In this document: in pieces, positions 32,416 through 40,656 of the stretch | How the letters are laid out: each line of letters begins with the position of its first letter | Position numbering within the stretch: the stretch's first letter is position 1 | NCBI RefSeq assembly: GCF_037083825.1 | Contig: NZ_JBAPLU010000006.1 | Span: forward strand, 62,001-126,000 | DNA length: 64,000 nt | Source of the DNA: Klenkia sesuvii | Lineage (GTDB): Bacteria; Actinomycetota; Actinomycetes; Mycobacteriales; Geodermatophilaceae | Reading direction: 5' to 3' | The notes under the pieces: generated by a model | What the model was told of the DNA's origin: nothing | What the model saw: the letters and a program-made list of their open reading frames with translations, nothing else | Databases searched by the model: none | Position numbers and translations under genes: made by a program

Positions 32416-34625
32416 GCGGCGGCAGCCACCGCCCGCCCTCGCCGGGTGGCCCCGCCTCGGAGGAGGCGGCCACGGTCGCCGAGCTCGTCGAGCGGGTCGA
32501 GACCGAACGGTCCGCCGGTGCGCGCAGCGGCGCGCAGCCGGTGGCCCGGCCCACCCCTGCGCCGCCCCGGCCCACCCCTGTGCCGCCCCGGCCCGCGCCC
32601 GCACCGTCCCGGTCCGCGGCGCGGACGTTGCCCCCGGCGCCCTACGGCGCCGTGCCCCCGCCGCTGGCGGCGCCCTCGGCCAGCGCGCTCGCCGGGCACC
32701 CCACCACCGACGAGCCGGTGCCGGCCCGCCCGCGTCCGCAGCAGCCGCGGGGACCGCAGGGACCGCCGACCGACGGGTCCGGCCCGGCCACCCGGGTGAG
32801 CCCGTTGGGTTCGGCCCTCGCGCCCCCGGCCCGGTCCGCAGCCGCACCGGCCCGTCCCGCACCGGACCCGCGGTCGGGGGAGCGGACGTCGTTCCGCACC
32901 CGGTTCGTCCCCGGCCCCGACGACACCCAGATCATCCCGGTGCTGCCACCGGTGCCGGCCGCCCACGACGACGAGGACACCGGCACCCACGAGGCCCGCG
33001 AGGGCCGGGCCGGGGGCAGCCGGGGGATCCTGCGCGCGGCCGGCACCATGGCCGTGGCCAGCCTGGTCTCCCGCATCACCGGCTTCCTGCGCACCGTGGT
33101 GCTCACCGCCGCGCTCGGTGCGGGCCTGGTCGGCGACGCCTACACCGTCACCAACACGTTGCCCAACATCGTCTACGAGCTGCTGCTCGGCGGGGTGCTC
33201 ACCTCGGTGGTGGTGCCGCTGCTGGTGCACGCGCAGGAGCGCGACCGCGACGGCGGGGTGGGCTACGCGCAACGCCTCACCACCATCGCCCTGGTCGCCC
33301 TGACCGTGCTGACCGCCGCGGCGGTGCTCGCGGCGCCCCTGCTCACCCGGCTGTACGGCATCACCGACCCCGACCAGGTGCCGCTGGCCAACTGGCTGGC
33401 CCGGCTGCTGCTCGCGCAGATCGTGTTCTACGGGCTGGGTGCACTGGCCACCGCCGTCCTCAACGCCCGCGGGGTGTTCGGCTGGCCGGCCTGGGCGCCG
33501 GTGCTGAACAACCTGGTGGTGATGGCCACCGCGGTGCTGTTCGTCCTGGCCGGCGGCCCCGGGCGACTCACCCCGCTCACCATCACCGACACCCAGGTCT
33601 GGCTGCTGGGGGCCGGCACCACCCTCGGCATCGCCGTCCAGGCGGTGGTCCTGCTGCCGCAGCTGCGCCGCGCGGGGGTGCCCCTGCGCCCCCGGTGGGG
33701 GCTGCGCGGGGCGGGGCTGGGCGAGGTGGGTGGCCTCGGTCTGTGGGTGCTCGCCTACGTCGCGATCAGCCAGGTCGGGGTGCTGGTGGCCACCCGGGTG
33801 GCCAACGCGGCCTCCCGCGACGGCGGCCTGGGTCCGCTGGCGTTCGCGAACGCCAGCCTGCTGTTCCAGATGCCCTACGGGATCATCGGCGTCGCCCTGC
33901 TGACCGCGCTGGTGCCGCGGATGAGCCGGGCGGCCAGCCGGCAGGACGTCCCCGCGGTCGCGGCCGACCTGTCCCTGGGCATGCGCCTGTCGGCGGTCGG
34001 CCTGCTCCCGGTCACGGCGCTGCTGGCCGTCCTGTCCCCGGCACTGACCACCGTCGCCTTCGGCCACGGCCAGACCAGCCTCGAGGAGGCCCGGGCCATC
34101 GGGGTCGCGCTGGCCCTGGGCGCGTTCGGCCTGCTGCCGATGGCGGTGACCCTGCTGCAGCTGCGGGTCTTCTACGCGATGAAGGACGCCCGCACGCCGA
34201 CCCTCATCCAGGTCGCCATGATCGTGGTGCGGGTGCCGCTGCTGCTCCTCGTCCCGGTCCTCGTCGCGCCCGAGCACGTCGTGGCCGGCCTGGTGGTGGC
34301 CACGTCGCTGACCTACGTGGCCGGCTGGGTGGCCGGCGACGTCGCGCTGCGCCGCCGGCTGGGCCCCCTGCGCACCGGGGAGACCGCCGGGCCGCTGCTG
34401 AAGCTGGCGGTGGTCTCCGCCGTCGCCGCCGGCCTCGGCTGGGGTGCGGTGCAGCTGGTCGACGGTGTGGCCGGCACCTCCGTCGCCGGCTCGCTCGTGA
34501 CCCTCGCGGTCGGTAGCCTGGTCATCGGCGTCGTGGTCGTGGTCGGCGTCGTGCTGGCGAAGGTCCCGGAGGTCTCGGGTCCGGTCGCCGCCGTCCGGGC
34601 GCGCCTGGGCGGGGCACGACGGTGA
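32412..34625 (+). CDS. murJ: Lipid II flippase MurJ with long proline-rich N terminus
   Basis: 737 residues. From about 204 onward it is a MurJ/MviN protein with roughly 14 helices (LRAAGTMAVASLVSRITGFL, DAYTVTNTLPNIVYELLLGG). The first 200 residues are Pro/Ala-rich, disordered and cytoplasmic. In mycobacteria MviN is fused to a pseudokinase; here that part is a separate gene immediately downstream. GTG start overlaps the DUF6049 stop. Confidence 0.93.
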   Translation: MSGGSHRPPSPGGPASEEAATVAELVERVETERSAGARSGAQPVARPTPAPPRPTPVPPRPAPAPSRSAARTLPPAPYGAVPPPLAAPSASALAGHPTTDEPVPARPRPQQPRGPQGPPTDGSGPATRVSPLGSALAPPARSAAAPARPAPDPRSGERTSFRTRFVPGPDDTQIIPVLPPVPAAHDDEDTGTHEAREGRAGGSRGILRAAGTMAVASLVSRITGFLRTVVLTAALGAGLVGDAYTVTNTLPNIVYELLLGGVLTSVVVPLLVHAQERDRDGGVGYAQRLTTIALVALTVLTAAAVLAAPLLTRLYGITDPDQVPLANWLARLLLAQIVFYGLGALATAVLNARGVFGWPAWAPVLNNLVVMATAVLFVLAGGPGRLTPLTITDTQVWLLGAGTTLGIAVQAVVLLPQLRRAGVPLRPRWGLRGAGLGEVGGLGLWVLAYVAISQVGVLVATRVANAASRDGGLGPLAFANASLLFQMPYGIIGVALLTALVPRMSRAASRQDVPAVAADLSLGMRLSAVGLLPVTALLAVLSPALTTVAFGHGQTSLEEARAIGVALALGAFGLLPMAVTLLQLRVFYAMKDARTPTLIQVAMIVVRVPLLLLVPVLVAPEHVVAGLVVATSLTYVAGWVAGDVALRRRLGPLRTGETAGPLLKLAVVSAVAAGLGWGAVQLVDGVAGTSVAGSLVTLAVGSLVIGVVVVVGVVLAKVPEVSGPVAAVRARLGGARR

Positions 34626-34692
34626 CCCCCGCCCGGGGCCGGGACCGGCCCACCAGGAGGCCGGCAGGGGAACCAGGAGGTCGGCAGCGTCC

Positions 34693-36405
34693 GTGACGTC
34701 GACGACCACCGGCCTGCCCGACCGCTACCGCCCCATCGACCAGCTGGCCCCCGACGAGCCGACCGCCACCGGGGTCATCCGCTCGTGGCGGGCGCGCGAC
34801 CGCGTGCTCAACCGCGACGTCGCGCTGCGGGTGCACACCCCCGGCGGGGCGGCCGCGCGCAGCTGGATCGCCCGGGCGCTCACCGCCGGCGGCCTGGCCA
34901 CGCCGGCGCTGTCGATGGTGTACGACGCCGCCGAGGGCACACCCGACGACAGCCCCTCGGCCTACGTGGTCAACGAGTGGATCGAGGGCCAGACGCTCAC
35001 CGAGCGGCTGCGCTCGGGGCCGCTGCCCGAGCGGGAGGCCCGCGTCGTCGTCCGCCGGCTGGCCGAGGGGGTCGCCGAGGCGCACCGGGTCGGTCTCGCC
35101 GTCGGCGGGCTCACCCCCGACCACGTCGTGCTGCGCCCCGGTGGCCTGGTGGGCCTGCTGGCCGTGCCCGCCGCCGAGGGCACGGTGCCCGGCGACGTGG
35201 CCGCGCTGGGCGCGCTGCTCGAGCTGTGCCTCACCGGTGAACGCGGCGACGAGCCCGGCGCGACCCCGCCGCACATCAGTCAGCCCGACCTGGCCGCGCT
35301 GGTGCGCCGGGCCCGCTCCACCGAGCCCGGCACCGCGCTGTCCAGCGTCGCGGCGATGGCCGCGCTCCTCGGTGACCGGCCGCGCACCGGCCACACCGAC
35401 CCGCACCTGGCCGTGCGCGGCGAGGAGTCCGAGAGCGGCTGGCTGCGCAAGCTCCGCGACCGGCGCGACGCCGAGGACGCCGCCGCCCGCCCCGCACCCG
35501 CCCGCCCCGCACCCGGCCACCCCGCGCCGGGCCACCCCGGACCCGGTCGCGACGACGCGGTCCCGCTGACCCGGGACAGCTACCCGCCGGTGCCGCTCGT
35601 CGACGACGACGCCGACGAGCGCTCGGCCCGGGGCGCGACCGCCGGTGGGTACGACGGCAGCTACGTCGGCGGTTACGACGGCAGCGACACCGCCGAGGAC
35701 GACGAGCTCGAGTGGGCCCCCGGCTACGACGAGGACGAGGTCGACGACGAGCCCGGGGAGGCCGGGTGGCGGCGCCGGCTCCTGGTGGTCGGCCTCCCGC
35801 TGCTGGCCCTGGCCATGGTCATCGCCGCGGGCTGGTGGCTGGGCACCAACGTCATCTCGGCCGCCAGCAGCGTCGACGACGTCCAGGGGTCCCGCCCCAG
35901 CGCAGCCGCACCGACCGAGGACGGCGGGGGTGCCACCGACGGCGACACCGGCACCCCGGCCGGCACGCCGCTGGAGATCTCGGTGGCCACCGTGTTCGAC
36001 CCCTTCGGCGACGGCGAGCCCGAGAACGACGACGACGTCCCGCTGTCCTACGACGGCGACCCCGCCACCTCCTGGCCCACGCTCACCTACCGGGGCTCGG
36101 CGTCCTTCGGCAACCTCAAGCCCGGGGTCGGCGTGCGCTACGACCTGGGGTCCGAGCAGTCCCTGTCGGGGGTCACGGTCACGGGCACCGAGGGCGCCGT
36201 GGTGCAGGTGCGCACGGGGTCCGGCGACGAGCTCGACGGCTACGCGGTGGCCGCCGAGGGCACGCTGGGCGGTGGCGCCGAGGACCTGTCCTTCGCCGAG
36301 CCGGTGACCACCCGCTACGTGCTGGTCTGGGTCACCGAGCTGGTGCCGGCCGACGGGGGGTTCGCGGCCGGCCTGGCCGAGGTCTCCCCGCTCTCCGCCG
36401 GGTGA
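34693..36405 (+). CDS. Membrane-anchored pseudokinase with extracytoplasmic F5/8-like domain (MviN C-terminal equivalent)
   Basis: 570 residues: a kinase-like domain at about 15-235, an acidic/Pro linker, a helix at about 362-384, and an outside beta domain (GVRYDLGSEQSLSGVTVTGT) like discoidin/F5-8 folds. The kinase catalytic motifs are lost: VALRV for VAIK, GGLTPDHVVL in place of HRDLKPxN, and no DFG. In mycobacteria this module, phosphorylated by PknB, recruits FhaA to MurJ. GTG is 12 bases after AGGAGG, so the start is not fully sure. Confidence 0.83.
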   Translation: MTSTTTGLPDRYRPIDQLAPDEPTATGVIRSWRARDRVLNRDVALRVHTPGGAAARSWIARALTAGGLATPALSMVYDAAEGTPDDSPSAYVVNEWIEGQTLTERLRSGPLPEREARVVVRRLAEGVAEAHRVGLAVGGLTPDHVVLRPGGLVGLLAVPAAEGTVPGDVAALGALLELCLTGERGDEPGATPPHISQPDLAALVRRARSTEPGTALSSVAAMAALLGDRPRTGHTDPHLAVRGEESESGWLRKLRDRRDAEDAAARPAPARPAPGHPAPGHPGPGRDDAVPLTRDSYPPVPLVDDDADERSARGATAGGYDGSYVGGYDGSDTAEDDELEWAPGYDEDEVDDEPGEAGWRRRLLVVGLPLLALAMVIAAGWWLGTNVISAASSVDDVQGSRPSAAAPTEDGGGATDGDTGTPAGTPLEISVATVFDPFGDGEPENDDDVPLSYDGDPATSWPTLTYRGSASFGNLKPGVGVRYDLGSEQSLSGVTVTGTEGAVVQVRTGSGDELDGYAVAAEGTLGGGAEDLSFAEPVTTRYVLVWVTELVPADGGFAAGLAEVSPLSAG

Positions 36406-36444
36406 GCCCGCCCGGCCGGGGGCCCGGGCCGGGAATGCCGGCCC

Positions 36445-36450
36445 TACCCT
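36445..36450 (+). promoter_or_regulatory. Leaderless -10 (TACCCT) of trxB
   Basis: TACCCT ends seven bases before the GTG at 36458, within the 52-base spacer after the pseudokinase gene. Confidence 0.5.
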
Positions 36451-36457
36451 GGCCGTT

Positions 36458-37486
36458 GTGCCGCCCGTGACGAACGACCAGCCCACCCCCGGCCCCGCCG
36501 TCCAGGTCCCCGGTGACCCGGGTCAGTCCCCGGCCATCCCGCCGGCCGAGACCGACGGCGTCCGCGACCTGATCATCATCGGGTCCGGGCCGGCCGGGTA
36601 CACCGCCGCCACCTACGCCGCCCGCGCCAACCTGCACCCGCTGGTGTTCGAGGGCTCGCAGTTCGGCGGTGCCCTGATGACCACCACCGAGGTCGAGAAC
36701 TTCCCCGGGTTCCCCGAGGGCATCCAGGGCCCCCAGCTGATGGACGACATGCGCACCCAGGCCGAGCGCTTCGGCGCCGAGCTGGTGCCCAGCGACGTCA
36801 CCGAGGTCGACCTCACCGCCACCCCCAAGGTGGTCAAGGTCGGCGACGAGGTGCACCGGGCGCACGCGGTCATCGTGGCCACCGGGTCCAAGTACCGGTA
36901 CCTGGGCCTGGAGAACGAGGCCCGGTTGCTCGGCCACGGCGTCTCGGCCTGCGCCACCTGCGACGGCTTCTTCTTCCGCGACCAGGACATCGTCGTCGTC
37001 GGCGGCGGTGACTCGGCGATGGAGGAGGCCACCTTCCTCACCCGCTTCGCCAAGTCGGTCACCGTCGTGCACCGCCGCACCGAGCTGCGCGCGTCCAAGA
37101 TCATGCAGAAGCGCGCCCAGGACAACGAGAAGATCCGCTGGGCGCTGGGCAAGCAGGTCACCGACGTGCACGGCCAGGACCAGGTGCAGTCGGTCGAGCT
37201 GACCGACACCGAGACCGGCGCCACCGAGACGATGGACGTCAGCGGCCTGTTCGTGGCCATCGGGCACGACCCGCGCAGCGAGATCTTCGCCGGTCAGCTC
37301 AAGCTCGACGACTCCGGCTACATCCAGGTCGAGCACCCGACCACCCGCACGAGCATCGACGGGGTCTTCGCCTGCGGCGACGTCGTCGACCACATCTACC
37401 GGCAGGCGATCACCTCGGCGGGCACCGGAGCCGCCGCGGCGATCGACGCCGAGCGCTGGCTCGCCGACACCTTCGACGAGCGCTAG
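36458..37486 (+). CDS. trxB: Thioredoxin reductase
   Basis: 342 residues; FAD-binding GSGPAG (42-47), redox-active CATC (166-169), NADPH-binding GGGDSAMEEA, and FACGDVVD near the end. It carries about 33 extra N-terminal residues rich in Pro. It reduces TrxA, encoded next. A palindromic element and 89 bases separate the two genes. Confidence 0.95.
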   Translation: MPPVTNDQPTPGPAVQVPGDPGQSPAIPPAETDGVRDLIIIGSGPAGYTAATYAARANLHPLVFEGSQFGGALMTTTEVENFPGFPEGIQGPQLMDDMRTQAERFGAELVPSDVTEVDLTATPKVVKVGDEVHRAHAVIVATGSKYRYLGLENEARLLGHGVSACATCDGFFFRDQDIVVVGGGDSAMEEATFLTRFAKSVTVVHRRTELRASKIMQKRAQDNEKIRWALGKQVTDVHGQDQVQSVELTDTETGATETMDVSGLFVAIGHDPRSEIFAGQLKLDDSGYIQVEHPTTRTSIDGVFACGDVVDHIYRQAITSAGTGAAAAIDAERWLADTFDER

Positions 37487-37487
37487 C

Positions 37488-37552
37488 AGAAGGACCCGGC
37501 CGCCCCCCACCACTCGCAAGCTCGCGGCGGGCCCCTGCGGCCGCGCCGTTCC
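37488..37552 (+). repeat. Stop-codon-linked palindromic element, copy B
   Basis: AGAAGGACC begins two bases after the trxB stop and the copy ends GCCGTTCC. The variable stem is CGGCCGC against GCGGCCG. The loop core CCCCCCA...GGGCCCCT is conserved. It sits between trxB and trxA and could limit read-through. Confidence 0.75.
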
Positions 37553-37575
37553 ATCCACCATCAAGGAGAGCAGCC

Positions 37576-37902
37576 ATGGCAGGCAACACCGTGACCGTGA
37601 CCGACGACAGCTTCGCCACCGACGTGCTGGGCAGCGACAAGCCCGTGCTGGTCGACTTCTGGGCCGAGTGGTGCGGCCCGTGCAAGATGGTCGCCCCCGT
37701 GCTGGAGGAGATCGCCGGCGAGCACGCCGACAAGCTCACCATCGCCAAGCTGAACATCGACGAGAACCCGCAGATCGCCCGCGACTACCAGGTCATGTCG
37801 ATCCCGACCATGACCGTGTTCCAGGGCGGCAAGCCGGTCAAGAGCATCATCGGCGCCAAGCCCAAGGGCGCCATCCTCTCCGACCTCGCCGACTTCATCT
37901 GA
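37576..37902 (+). CDS. trxA: Thioredoxin
   Basis: 108 residues with WCGPC (Cys33, Cys36), VLVDFWAEW and the cis-Pro motif SIPTMTVFQGG. AAGGAGA lies upstream of the ATG. It is the reduced-disulfide carrier fed by TrxB. A 17-bp hairpin follows. Confidence 0.97.
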   Translation: MAGNTVTVTDDSFATDVLGSDKPVLVDFWAEWCGPCKMVAPVLEEIAGEHADKLTIAKLNIDENPQIARDYQVMSIPTMTVFQGGKPVKSIIGAKPKGAILSDLADFI

Positions 37903-37910
37903 TCCACCGG

Positions 37911-37948
37911 ACGGGGGGCCCGGACGACCACTCGTCCGGGCCCCCCGT
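37911..37948 (+). terminator. Terminator after trxA
   Basis: Perfect 17-bp stem (37911-37927 with 37932-37948), loop CCAC, eight bases after the trxA stop. No T-run. Confidence 0.8.
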
Positions 37949-38042
37949 TCGCGTGTCCGGGGGAGCCGGTGTGGCCCTCGCGACCGGCGAGGACGACAAT
38001 CGAGCGAACCCGCACCGACCGAAAACCTGGAGCGACCCCCGC

Positions 38043-39158
38043 GTGCAGCCTCTGCAAGCCGGTAGTGCCGGTCCCGCCGTCACCGAGGTCCAGGCCGCCC
38101 TGCGCGCCCTCGGCCTGCTGACCACCCAGGCGACCGGCGCCGACGTCTACGACGAGGCCACCGCGCTCGCCGTCCGGCACTTCCAGCAGGTGCGCGGCCT
38201 GTCCGTCGACGGCCGCGTCGGCGAGGAGACCTACCGGGCGCTCACCGAGGCCCGCTGGTCGCTGGGTGACCGGGTGCTGCGCTACGACCCCGAGCGGCCC
38301 ATGCGCGGTGACGACGTCCACGGCCTGCAGGAGCGGTTGCTGGAGCTGGGCTACGACGCCGGCCGGGCCGACGGCATCCTCGGCGCCGAGACCGAGGCGG
38401 GGCTGCGCAGCTTCCAGCGCGACTACGGCCTCACCGTCGACGGCACCTGCGGGCCGGGCACGCTGCGCGCCCTGCGGCAGCTGGGTCGCCGGGTTACCGG
38501 GGGCCGGCCGCAGCTGCTGCGGCAGAGCGCCGGCATGGTCGAGTCCGGGCCGCACCTCATCGGCCGGGTCATCGTCATCGACCCCGGCCACGGCGGCGAG
38601 GACACCGGCTTCACCGCCGGGGAGACCACCGAGGCCGACCTCGTGTTCGACCTGGCCTCCCGCATCGAGGGCCGGCTGGCCGCGGCCGGCGCGACGGTCT
38701 ACCTCACCCGGGGGCGCCGCGGCGGGCCCTCGCTGGCCGAGCGCACCGACTTCGCCAACTCCGCGCGCGCCGACCTGTTCGTCTCGCTGCACATGGAGGC
38801 GCACGGCTCCCGGCACGCCCGCGGTGTGGCCAGCTACTACTACGGCACCGGGTCGGGTGCCTCCTCCACCGTGGGCGAGGAGTTCGCCAACCTGCTGCGC
38901 CGCGAGGTCATCGCCCGCACCGGCATGCTCGACTGCGGCTCGCACGCCAAGACCTGGGACCTGCTGCGGCTGACCCGCATGCCCGCCATCCGGCTCGACT
39001 GCGGCTACCTGTCGCACCCGGTCGACCGGCAGCTGCTGCTCGACGCCCGGCTGCGGTCCACGGTCGCCTCCAGCGTCCTGGCCGCCGTCCAGCGCCTGTT
39101 CCTGCCCGCCGAGGCCGACCCGCCCACGGGCACCTACCAGCTCTCCACCCCTGCCTGA
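38043..39158 (+). CDS. cwlM: CwlM-like peptidoglycan-binding/amidase_3-fold protein
   Basis: 371 residues, no signal peptide: two PG_binding_1 repeats at about 1-70 and 80-150, then an amidase_3 fold. Zinc ligands His183 (DPGHGG), Glu197 and His250 (SLHMEAH) are present, but the usual catalytic Glu before GF(L/I)SN is Asp319 (RLDCGYLSH). Mycobacterial CwlM is a cytoplasmic regulator of MurA rather than a hydrolase; absence of a signal peptide agrees. Weak GGAG ten bases before the GTG. Confidence 0.88.
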   Translation: MQPLQAGSAGPAVTEVQAALRALGLLTTQATGADVYDEATALAVRHFQQVRGLSVDGRVGEETYRALTEARWSLGDRVLRYDPERPMRGDDVHGLQERLLELGYDAGRADGILGAETEAGLRSFQRDYGLTVDGTCGPGTLRALRQLGRRVTGGRPQLLRQSAGMVESGPHLIGRVIVIDPGHGGEDTGFTAGETTEADLVFDLASRIEGRLAAAGATVYLTRGRRGGPSLAERTDFANSARADLFVSLHMEAHGSRHARGVASYYYGTGSGASSTVGEEFANLLRREVIARTGMLDCGSHAKTWDLLRLTRMPAIRLDCGYLSHPVDRQLLLDARLRSTVASSVLAAVQRLFLPAEADPPTGTYQLSTPA

Positions 39159-39224
39159 GGAAGGACCACCCTGCCCCCCACGACGCGCTCCGCGCGCCGC
39201 GGGCCCCTGCAGGGCGGCCGTGCC
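39159..39224 (+). repeat. Stop-codon-linked palindromic element, copy C
   Basis: GGAAGGACC starts at the base following the cwlM stop. Stem CCACCCTGC pairs with GCAGGGCGG with one A-C mismatch. It ends GGCCGTGCC, one base different from the other copies. Confidence 0.75.
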
Positions 39225-39246
39225 GGGTTTCGTCATGCGGGTCTCC

Positions 39247-39252
39247 TAGACT
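39247..39252 (+). promoter_or_regulatory. Leaderless -10 (TAGACT) of the aminotransferase gene
   Basis: TAGACT ends six bases before the ATG at 39259. Confidence 0.5.
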
Positions 39253-39258
39253 TCCGAC

Positions 39259-40656
39259 ATGTCCTCCCTGACGCCTGACCCCTCGGTCAGCGCGTCGGTC
39301 CCGGTCCCGGCGCGTCACCCGCGGCTGGACCCGCTGGCCGACCGCTACGCCGCCCGCACGCACGGCATGAAGAGCTCGGAGATCCGGGCCCTGTTCTCCG
39401 TCGTCAGCCGACCCGAGGTGGTCTCGCTGGCCGGGGGCATGCCCGCCGTCACCGCCCTGCCGCTGGACGCCGTCGGCTCCATGATCGGCGACCTGGTCTC
39501 GGGCATGGGCGCGCAGACCCTGCAGTACGGCTCGGGCCAGGGTGACCCCCGGCTGCGCGAGCGCATCTGCGACGTCATGGCGCTCGAGGGCATCACCGAC
39601 GCCTCCCCGTCCGAGGTCGTGGTGACCGTCGGCTCCCAGCAGGCGCTCGACCTGGTCACCCGGGTCTTCTGCGACCCCGGTGACGTCATCCTGGCCGAGG
39701 CGCCCTCCTACGTGGGGGCGCTGGGGGTCTTCCAGGCCGCCCAGGCGCGGGTCCAGCACGTCACGATGGACGACGACGGGCTGGTGCCCGAGGCGCTGGA
39801 GGACGCGCTCATCGAGTGCCGCGCACGCGGGGACAAGGTCAAGTTCCTCTACACCATCCCGAACTTCCACAACCCGGCCGGCATCACCCTCTCCGAGGAG
39901 CGCCGGGCGAAGGTCATGGAGATCGCCGACCGGTACGACCTGCTGGTCGTCGAGGACAACCCCTACGGCCTGCTCGGCTTCGACCGCGAACCGATGCGGG
40001 CGCTGCGGGCGCGCGACGCCGAACGCGTGATCTACCTGGGCTCGTTCTCCAAGACCTTCTCACCGGGCCTGCGGGTGGGGTGGGTGCTGGCCCCGCTGGC
40101 CGTGCGGGAGAAGCTGGTGCTGGCCACCGAGGCGCAGGTCCTCTGCCCGCCCTCGCTCACCCAGTACGCGGTCGCCCGCTACCTGGACACCCAGCCCTGG
40201 CAGCAGCAGATCAAGACCTTCATCGAGCTCTACCGCGAGCGCCGCGACGCCACCCTGGACTCCCTCGCGGCGCTCATGCCGCCGGGCACGACCTGGACCC
40301 GCCCCGACGGTGGCTTCTACGTCTGGCTGAAGCTGCCCGACGGCCTCGACGCCAAGCGCATGCAGCCCCGGGCGGTGAGCGCGCACGTGGCCTACGTGCC
40401 CGGCATCGGCTTCTACGCCGACGGCCAGGGCACCGAGTTCATGCGGCTGTCCTACTGCTACCCCGAGCCCGACCAGATCCGCGAGGGCGTGCGCCGGTTG
40501 GCCCGCGTCGTCGAGGCCGAGCTCGACCTGCACTCCACCTTCGACTCCGTGGACACCGGCCGGTTCCGGGCCGTCCGGCCCTCCGGTCCGCAGGTGCCCG
40601 CGGCCGAGCCGATCACCGGCCCGGCGTCGTCCGACACCGTGGGGGACCAGCCGTGA
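39259..40656 (+). CDS. PLP-dependent aminotransferase, class I/II (LysN/ARO8-like)
   Basis: 465 residues of fold type I. The PLP Lys is in GSFSKTFSPGLRVGW (about residue 264); LYTIPNFHNPAG and VVEDNPYGLL are the cofactor pocket. The MocR/2-aminoadipate group is the best match. N- and C-terminal tails are disordered. It is conserved beside parB in actinobacteria; the substrate is unknown. Stop overlaps the Ddl-like start (GTGA). Confidence 0.87.
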   Translation: MSSLTPDPSVSASVPVPARHPRLDPLADRYAARTHGMKSSEIRALFSVVSRPEVVSLAGGMPAVTALPLDAVGSMIGDLVSGMGAQTLQYGSGQGDPRLRERICDVMALEGITDASPSEVVVTVGSQQALDLVTRVFCDPGDVILAEAPSYVGALGVFQAAQARVQHVTMDDDGLVPEALEDALIECRARGDKVKFLYTIPNFHNPAGITLSEERRAKVMEIADRYDLLVVEDNPYGLLGFDREPMRALRARDAERVIYLGSFSKTFSPGLRVGWVLAPLAVREKLVLATEAQVLCPPSLTQYAVARYLDTQPWQQQIKTFIELYRERRDATLDSLAALMPPGTTWTRPDGGFYVWLKLPDGLDAKRMQPRAVSAHVAYVPGIGFYADGQGTEFMRLSYCYPEPDQIREGVRRLARVVEAELDLHSTFDSVDTGRFRAVRPSGPQVPAAEPITGPASSDTVGDQP

